The notes beneath the pieces are model-generated. The model did not search any database. It was not told the origin of the DNA and saw nothing but the letters and a program-made list of their open reading frames with translations. Shown here in pieces: positions 5,026 through 7,647 of a stretch of 7,647 nt of DNA (positions are counted from its first letter, which is position 1; each line of letters begins with the position of its first letter). The stretch is from a bacterium UBP2_UBA4780 (GTDB taxonomy: Bacteria > Edwardsbacteria > AC1 > EtOH8). The position numbers and the translations under genes are program-made. The stretch is from NCBI GenBank assembly GCA_002403115.1, contig DHHE01000198.1, forward strand, positions 125 through 7,771, read 5' to 3'.

Positions 5026-6855
5026 TTAAAAGGCGTGCCCCAGATTGATGTACAGCAGCCCGTTCTTCAGCTGCGGCCTGACCTCGGTCTTAAGGCCGTA
5101 ATCCACCCGCACCGGACCCACCGGTGTGATCAGCCTCAGGCCCAGGCCCAGGCCGCTGAGGTAGTCGGTCCAATCCACCAAGGCCGTGCTGGGCCAGATG
5201 TTGCCGGCATCCCCGAAAGCCCCCAGGTCCAGCGACAATCCCATGATCGTCACCACCCGGAACCGCAGTTCCAGGTTTCCCAGAAGCAGGACGTTCTCGG
5301 CAGCGGCCGAGTCGGCCGACAGCTCGTCCTGGGCGTAACCCCGCAGGGTGCCGCCGCCGCCCAGGAAGAGGCGCTCGCCCAGCGGCACGGCCAGGCTCCG
5401 TCCGAAGGTGGAGATCACCTCCCCCTTGGCCCGGGCGGCCACCACCAGCCGCCCGCCCAGCGGCAGATAGGCGGCGGCCTCGGCCATGACCTTGCGGAAA
5501 TCGTTCGAGCCGCCGAAAAACGAGCCGGCCTGGTCCAGCCTGGCGGTGGTGTTCACCCCCCGGCTGGGATTGAACATGTCGTCCCGGTTGTCGAAGGTGG
5601 CCGTCAGGAAGGCGCTGCTGGTGGTGCTGGACCTCTGTTCCAGGTACTCGTACTTGTAGCCCAGGTAGGCCTGGAGGTACTGGATCAGGAACCTCCCCAC
5701 CCGGGCCTCGGCGCCGCGCCGGCTCAGCCGGAGCCAGTCGGCGTACTGGTCGTCGTACTTCTTCTCGTTCTTGTAATAGATGCCGGCGCTGGCCTTGAGG
5801 GTGGTGCTCAGGAAGTACGGCTCCAGGTAATCTATGTAGTAATCGTTGCTGTAGGGATGCTGGGCCCTGGTCCCCTTCTCCACCCCGGACAGGCCGTAGG
5901 AGAGGTCCGACCTGACGGTCAATTTCTGGAGATTTCCGAAGACGTTGCCGCTTCCCCACTCGACGCCCACCTGCACCCGGTCCGGCGACTGGTAGCCGGT
6001 GTTGAACCCCACCCAGTTGGTGCGGTCCTCCCTCACCTGCAGCGTCAGGTCCACCGTGTCCCTCTTCTGCTCCAGCCCGGGCATCTCGAAGCGCACCTCG
6101 TTGAACAGCCCCAGGCCGTAGACCTTCTGCTGGTTCTGGTAAATCTTGGAAGGGACGAATATCTCGCCGGGCACCAGGTCCATCTCCCGCTCGATGACCC
6201 GGGCCCTCACCCGCCTGTTGCCCTGGATGGTTATCCGGCCGACCATCGCCTGGGTCCCCTCGGAGATACGGAACTGGACGTCGGACACCTTGGGATCCTC
6301 GGTCTTCATCACCGAGTCCTTGACCACCGCGTAGACGTAGCCCCTCTCGGCGTAGAGGGCGGCGATGCCCGAAGAGGTCTGGTTGATGGCCGGCAGGTTG
6401 AAGGCGTCCCCGGTCTTGACCCTGAGGTATGACAGCAGGGTGGAATCCGAGAAGATGGAGTTCCCCTGGAAGTAGATCTGCCCGATGGTGGACAGCTGCC
6501 CCTCGTCCAGCACCATGTGGTAGTCCAGCTGCTGCAGCTGCATGTCCACCTTGCCCTCGCGGGCCGAGAACCTGGCGTCCAGGTAGCCCTTCTTCTTGTA
6601 CTTGTAGATGATCTTCCTCAGGTCCTGCTGGAAGGTGAAGTCGTCGAAACGCTGTCCCTCGGCCAGGGTGATGTCGTCTCTGAGCTGCTTGGAGGTGAAC
6701 GCCGTGTTGCCGGTGAAGGTCACCTTGCCCATCTTCAGCCTGGGCCCGGTCTCCTCGGGGGAATCGGCCACCTTGGCCTTGGACTTCCCGGCGCAGGAGG
6801 CCAGCAGGGCCGCTGAAAAAGCGAGCAGTGCTATGCAGAGGAAGCGCTTCGGCAT
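5026..6855 (-). CDS. tamA: Omp85-family outer-membrane assembly protein, TamA/TamL type with lipoprotein signal
   Basis: This 609-residue protein starts with a lipoprotein signal peptide: basic PKR, a hydrophobic core, and the lipobox LASC with Cys21. Three POTRA domains follow, at about 40-118, 120-199 and 202-278, each with a G-x-I/V-x-F/I-x-GN-type first strand (GKVTFTGN, GQIYFQGN, GRITIQGN). The barrel runs from about 279 to 609. It carries the FDNRDDMFNPSRG block (421-433), the Omp85 loop-6 motif as LRGY (504-507), FGDAGNIW (547-554), TPVGPVRVDYG (577-587) and a C-terminal LYINLGHAF beta-signal ending in Phe. Three POTRAs (BamA usually has five) and the adjacent tamB favour TamA over BamA. 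The lipobox matches the TamL variant known from Bacteroidota/Chlorobiota. The start codon lies one base after the aminopeptidase stop (TGAtATG) with only a weak GGTG upstream, which suggests translational coupling. Confidence 0.92.
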   Translation of the reverse strand: MPKRFLCIALLAFSAALLASCAGKSKAKVADSPEETGPRLKMGKVTFTGNTAFTSKQLRDDITLAEGQRFDDFTFQQDLRKIIYKYKKKGYLDARFSAREGKVDMQLQQLDYHMVLDEGQLSTIGQIYFQGNSIFSDSTLLSYLRVKTGDAFNLPAINQTSSGIAALYAERGYVYAVVKDSVMKTEDPKVSDVQFRISEGTQAMVGRITIQGNRRVRARVIEREMDLVPGEIFVPSKIYQNQQKVYGLGLFNEVRFEMPGLEQKRDTVDLTLQVREDRTNWVGFNTGYQSPDRVQVGVEWGSGNVFGNLQKLTVRSDLSYGLSGVEKGTRAQHPYSNDYYIDYLEPYFLSTTLKASAGIYYKNEKKYDDQYADWLRLSRRGAEARVGRFLIQYLQAYLGYKYEYLEQRSSTTSSAFLTATFDNRDDMFNPSRGVNTTARLDQAGSFFGGSNDFRKVMAEAAAYLPLGGRLVVAARAKGEVISTFGRSLAVPLGERLFLGGGGTLRGYAQDELSADSAAAENVLLLGNLELRFRVVTIMGLSLDLGAFGDAGNIWPSTALVDWTDYLSGLGLGLRLITPVGPVRVDYGLKTEVRPQLKNGLLYINLGHAF

Positions 6856-6856
6856 A

Positions 6857-7647
6857 TCAGGACACCAGCAGCCTGCCGTCCTCCATTATCTTCCTGCTTC
6901 CTATCCAGACCGTGGGCCGGGTGACGATGCCGTCCTGGTGGCTGGGCACCCTGACCGTCCCGCCCATGGTGGAGTTGTCGCCGAAGGCGATGTGGATGGT
7001 CCCCAGCACCTTCTCGTCCTCCAGCACGTTGCCGGTGAGTTTGGCCTTGTAATTTGTGCCGATGCCGAACTCGGCCACGTTCAGGGCCTGGCGCCCGTGC
7101 TTCGCGAGTAACTTCCACAGCCTGGCCGCCTCGGACCCCGGCCCCACCCCCACCGCGTAGCCCCTGGCCACGGCCACCTCGATGGGTCGCCTGAGCGGCC
7201 ACATCCCGGCGATGGCGCCGTCTATCACCAGCCGGCCGTTGGCCGTTCCCTCCAGCGGGGCCAGGTAGACCTCGCCGGCCGGCAGGTTGGTGAACCCGCC
7301 CTTGAACGGGATGATCCCGGTGTCGGGATGCGCCTTGCGCCCCTTTCCCGAGAAGGCGAGGTCGGTGCCTAGGGCGGTGGTGATCCTAATCTCCGGAGCC
7401 CCGGAGACTATCTTGGAGATCTTCTCCCCCAGCCTCTTGATCCGCCCGTAATCGGCGCTCAGGGTGCGCAGGATCATGTCCTCGGTTATCCCCGGCATGC
7501 TGGCGATCCTGGCGCCCTTGGCGTTGGCCGCCCTCCGCGCCCCGGTGTGGGAGAGCGACATCCCGGTGACCAGGAAGATGGCGTCGGCCTCCAGCATGGC
7601 CCTGGCCACCGCCGGCGGCGGCTCCTGGCCGTGGTTCTGCCTCTGGG
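6857..7647 (-). CDS. M29-family metallo-aminopeptidase (AmpS/aminopeptidase T type), 5' end off the window
   Basis: The reading frame is open to the right edge, so only the last 262 codons are visible. The in-frame GTG at 7609 is not a convincing start because coding sequence (QRQNHGQEPPPA) continues upstream of it. The sequence matches the M29 aminopeptidase pattern, with HTGARRAANAKGARIASMPG early and GITEDM just after. Likely metal ligands are all present: Glu in PAGEVY (codon 7273-7271), Glu in VAEFGIGTN, His in GTIHIAFGD, and His and Asp in VPSHQDGIV. The C-terminal core LTGNVLEDEKVLGTIHIAFG is typical. Such enzymes are usually cytoplasmic and remove N-terminal residues from peptides using two metal ions; the substrate here is unknown. 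The gene ends one base before the Omp85 gene and is probably the upstream member of the same operon. Confidence 0.85.
   Translation of the reverse strand, partial: QRQNHGQEPPPAVARAMLEADAIFLVTGMSLSHTGARRAANAKGARIASMPGITEDMILRTLSADYGRIKRLGEKISKIVSGAPEIRITTALGTDLAFSGKGRKAHPDTGIIPFKGGFTNLPAGEVYLAPLEGTANGRLVIDGAIAGMWPLRRPIEVAVARGYAVGVGPGSEAARLWKLLAKHGRQALNVAEFGIGTNYKAKLTGNVLEDEKVLGTIHIAFGDNSTMGGTVRVPSHQDGIVTRPTVWIGSRKIMEDGRLLVS

Noticed and set aside
4975..6432. Plus-strand 485-codon ORF antisense to the Omp85 gene
   Set aside because: Few stops are expected opposite GC-rich coding DNA. The translation has no recognisable domain, while the opposite strand has POTRA and barrel motifs.
1..7647. CRISPR array, insertion sequence, phage or defence system
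   Set aside because: No regularly spaced repeats with spacers, transposase, integrase or defence-type protein are present. The genes are ordinary envelope and tRNA genes.

Overview
The window is GC-rich chromosomal DNA, and everything I can support lies on the minus strand, so it reads from right to left. It looks like a diderm (outer-membrane) bacterium. It carries an Omp85 assembly protein, a TamB/AsmA-type envelope-spanning protein and a PorV/PorQ-like outer-membrane protein. A lipoprotein-type TamA (TamL style) next to tamB, together with a PorV/PorQ-like protein, points to the Fibrobacterota-Chlorobiota-Bacteroidota (FCB) superphylum or an uncultured candidate phylum near it. That placement is an inference; nothing here fixes the species.

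Layout from right to left: (1) 7647-6857, the 3' part of an M29-type metallo-aminopeptidase gene, cut by the window edge. (2) 6855-5026, a TamA/TamL-like Omp85 protein with a lipoprotein signal, three POTRA domains and a 16-strand-type barrel. It starts one base after the aminopeptidase stop. (3) 4959-1438, a 1173-residue TamB protein, 66 bp downstream. (4) A 182-bp gap with short degenerate TTCG heptad repeats. (5) 1255-239, a PorV/PorQ-like outer-membrane protein containing two G8 tracts. (6) A compact palindromic region at 214-181 that holds a strong promoter. (7) tRNA-Thr(TGT), then the 5' half of tRNA-Tyr(GTA), cut by the left edge. The tRNA order Thr(UGU)-Tyr(GUA) is the start of the widespread thrU-tyrU-glyT-thrT-tuf arrangement, so EF-Tu is expected just outside the window.

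How the genes fit together: the Omp85 protein and TamB form a TAM-type module. The Omp85 protein sits in the outer membrane with its POTRA domains in the periplasm. TamB is anchored in the inner membrane and spans the periplasm as a beta-rich bridge, serving outer-membrane protein assembly and/or phospholipid transport. The next gene encodes an outer-membrane beta-barrel, a plausible but unproven client. The aminopeptidase has no obvious mechanistic link and is probably co-transcribed.

I see no phage, transposon, CRISPR or defence system. The most interesting points are the lipobox on the Omp85 protein, the odd translation start of tamB (a 9-codon ORF overlapping its ATG and an adjacent G5 run), the two poly-G tracts in the outer-membrane protein gene, and nested palindromes covering the tRNA promoter.
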